Positions 62,816-64,000 of a stretch of DNA of 64,000 nucleotides are shown in pieces (position 1 is the stretch's first letter; every line of letters starts with the position of its first letter). The DNA is from Alistipes sp. (lineage in GTDB: Bacteria; Bacteroidota; Bacteroidia; Bacteroidales; Rikenellaceae). The notes beneath the pieces are model-generated. The model was not told where the DNA came from. It searched no databases and saw only the letters and a program-made list of their open reading frames with translations. Made by a program: the position numbers and the translations under genes. The stretch is taken from assembly GCA_017410165.1 (NCBI GenBank), contig JAFQRH010000019.1, forward strand, positions 124,001 to 188,000, read 5' to 3'.

Positions 62816-62855
62816 GGGTCGATTAAGGTCAAGTAGGGTCAAGTAAGGTCAGGTA
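62816..62855. repeat. 10-bp tandem repeat, four copies
   Basis: Units GGGTCGATTA, AGGTCAAGTA, GGGTCAAGTA, AGGTCAGGTA directly after repeat copy C. Confidence 0.85.
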
Positions 62856-62876
62856 GCGTGCGCGCTTGCAGTTAAT

Positions 62877-62914
62877 AAAAAACGGCATCCCCAAAAGGAG
62901 ATGCCGTTTTTTTG
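62877..62914. terminator. Bidirectional terminator
   Basis: AAAAACGGCATC and GATGCCGTTTTTTT pair around a ten-base loop with a T-run on each strand. It can end the fimbrillin-nuclease transcript and also the small minus-strand gene that stops just beyond it at 62915. Confidence 0.9.
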
Positions 62915-63088
62915 TTATTTACGTTTTAGGTTATTTATTATTGATGCTATTAATGCAAAAAAACATAAAATTATTACGTAGGTTATTTCTTGATCCTTCT
63001 CTATAATATTTGCAAATCGAAGAATACAAACAATTATGCTTAAAATGCAAACTAAATAGTAAAATACTCTCCAAAAATATTTTTTCAT
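62915..63088 (-). CDS. 57-residue two-helix membrane protein (unlisted small gene)
   Basis: An ORF from an ATG at 63088 to a TAA at 62915-62917, too short for usual gene tracks. The product has two membrane-like helices (about residues 8-27 and 36-52, TYVIILCFFALIASI) separated by a charged turn (NIIEKDQE), with basic ends (MKKYFWR and LKRK). It lies on the same strand 46 bases after the DUF4923 gene and ends at a good terminator. The DNA is markedly AT-rich compared with its neighbours. I do not recognise a family. Confidence 0.65.
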   Translation of the reverse strand: MKKYFWRVFYYLVCILSIIVCILRFANIIEKDQEITYVIILCFFALIASIINNLKRK

Positions 63089-63134
63089 AAATTATATTAT
63101 AGCCGGATAATTCAGGTCTAAAATCATTGTATCG

Positions 63135-63719
63135 CTATTTGCCAAACTCGAAACCGAGATAAGCATTCTCGTACTGTTTGAGTAGCGAAGTGACGCTGTT
63201 CAGGGCCGAAACCTTCGAGCCGAGATTTACGACAAACTTCGTGAACTTCTCGATCGAGAATACGAGTTGCAACTGCTGACCACTGATGTAGGCGTAGCCG
63301 TTGATGGTGCCGATTTTGCCAATCGTGAGCTTTACGACGTGGGTCGAAGGGTCGAACGTGTAGGTGCCACTGATGCTCTTGCCCTTGACCGGCATCGAGA
63401 ATGTGCCGTCGCTGTTGAATGTAATCGAGCAGAAACCCTGCTTTACGCCAATCTTCTCGAACGTGCTCTGCATCTTTTTGCCGAGTGTTGCGCCGAGAGC
63501 CGAGCCACTCAGGTCGGCAAGCGTATTGTCGCCTCCGAGACGTACGGCAGGGGCGGTGTACGACCACGTGCCATTAATTGCTACGGCGGTCAGTTTGCCA
63601 CCGGTTGCCTTATCAACTGCTTCGGTTGCCACCTTCTTCAAGGTGCTGAGCCAATCTTGTGCCTCTGCTTGTGCCGAGATTGCCACAACGGCTACAATCA
63701 TAATCAGAATCTTCTTCAT
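63135..63719 (-). CDS. DUF4923 family exported protein
   Basis: A 194-residue protein with a signal peptide (residues 1-20, ending AEA-Q). The mature part is small and beta-rich with strands such as INGTWSYTAPAVRL, CSITFNSDGTFSMPVKGKS and LTIGKIGTINGYAYI, plus a C-terminal helix (SVTSLLKQYENAYLGFEF). This matches the Bacteroidales DUF4923 family, whose lipocalin-like fold suggests ligand binding. No function is known. A TAtaTTTG box lies upstream on this strand (63765-63758). Confidence 0.85.
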   Translation of the reverse strand: MKKILIMIVAVVAISAQAEAQDWLSTLKKVATEAVDKATGGKLTAVAINGTWSYTAPAVRLGGDNTLADLSGSALGATLGKKMQSTFEKIGVKQGFCSITFNSDGTFSMPVKGKSISGTYTFDPSTHVVKLTIGKIGTINGYAYISGQQLQLVFSIEKFTKFVVNLGSKVSALNSVTSLLKQYENAYLGFEFGK

Positions 63720-63757
63720 ATTAAGTTTTTTTATTGGTTATTTTGCTTTGCGTTATG

Positions 63758-63765
63758 CAAATATA
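63758..63765 (-). promoter_or_regulatory. -7 box for the DUF4923 gene
   Basis: TAtaTTTG on the minus strand, 38 bases before the ATG; no ideal TTG upstream. Confidence 0.5.
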
Positions 63766-63821
63766 GCGAAAAAAGTGGGTGATATTGCATTTTTGGGAAA
63801 TTATTTCCGAAAAAATATTTG

Positions 63822-63829
63822 TACCTTTG
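63822..63829 (+). promoter_or_regulatory. -7 box for the AsmA-like gene
   Basis: TAccTTTG, 34 bases before the ATG at 63864; the nearest TTG (63793-63795) is 26 bases upstream. Confidence 0.5.
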
Positions 63830-63863
63830 AGATGTTGAAAGTGCAAAAAAAAGAGATATTGAT

Positions 63864-64000
63864 ATGAAAAAATTTCTGAAAATTTCGGGCATTATACTCG
63901 CTGTGATAGTGGCCGTAATGGTTGTAGTTCCGATGGTGTTGAGTGGCAAAATCGGAGAAATCGTCAAGCGCGAAGCCAACGCGATGCTCAATGCGAAGGT
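63864..64000 (+). CDS. AsmA-like envelope protein, N-terminus (cut by window edge)
   Basis: The first 45 residues only. It opens with a basic start and one membrane helix (about residues 8-26, SGIILAVIVAVMVVVPMVL), then GKIGEIVKREANAMLNAK, the standard opening of Bacteroidetes AsmA-type inner-membrane proteins, distant relatives of TamB. It probably runs on for several hundred residues beyond the window. Assignment is from the N-terminus alone. Confidence 0.7.
   Translation, partial: MKKFLKISGIILAVIVAVMVVVPMVLSGKIGEIVKREANAMLNAK

Overview
The window looks like a Bacteroidales chromosome, most like Alistipes/Rikenellaceae. This rests on gene content and signals, not on a database search. It has a SusC/SusD locus, BACON and fimbrillin-type lipoproteins, a fused LpxC-FabZ, NusA/IF-2/RimP, KorAB and a DUF1573 protein. 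Promoters fit the Bacteroidetes pattern (a -33 TTG about 20 bp before a -7 TAnnTTTG), and Shine-Dalgarno sequences are almost absent. No rRNA, tRNA, CRISPR array or insertion sequence was found.

Layout. 1-5.5 kb: the end of an aldehyde dehydrogenase, a reverse-strand operon (periplasmic phosphodiesterase, nucleobase permease, class II aldolase), an Rpe-family epimerase, a YbaK-type tRNA editing protein and an SRPBCC protein. 5.5-11.4 kb: HU, a 29-residue basic ribosome-associated protein, RNase G/E and Mfd. 11.4-19.5 kb: an envelope cluster of coaX, an outer-membrane beta-barrel protein, a TPR protein, lptC, a GldE/CorC-like protein and a PpiD-like chaperone. 19.5-20.5 kb: a repeat-rich strip carrying a four-helix-bundle gene. 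20.5-29 kb (reverse): a CoA-transferase, the rimP-nusA-infB operon, lpxA and lpxC/fabZ. 29-36.8 kb: a TonB-like protein, korAB, a three-gene phage-like mini-island (LexA-type repressor, small unknown, complete terminase large subunit) and tsaD. 36.9-44.1 kb: TamB, ExbB, ExbD, TonB and DUF1573.

45.3-57.9 kb is one long operon with a near-perfect promoter: SusC, SusD, a double-BACON lipoprotein, a metallophosphoesterase lipoprotein and a 1,491-residue modular lipoprotein. No glycoside hydrolase, polysaccharide lyase or dedicated regulator lies beside it. An NhaC-type antiporter follows, then a lipoprotein joining a fimbrillin-like domain and a duplicated two-module block to a DNA/RNA non-specific endonuclease. 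The end holds a previously unlisted 57-residue membrane ORF, a DUF4923 protein and the start of an AsmA-like gene.

How it fits together: TonB/ExbBD could energise the SusC-type receptor; TamB, the beta-barrel, LptC, PpiD and LpxA/C serve outer-membrane assembly; RimP/NusA/IF-2, RNase G, Mfd, TsaD, HU and the small basic protein are information-processing housekeeping. The parts most worth follow-up are the phosphoesterase-bearing Sus-like operon with the nearby secreted nuclease, the orphan terminase island, and several families of structured intergenic repeats.
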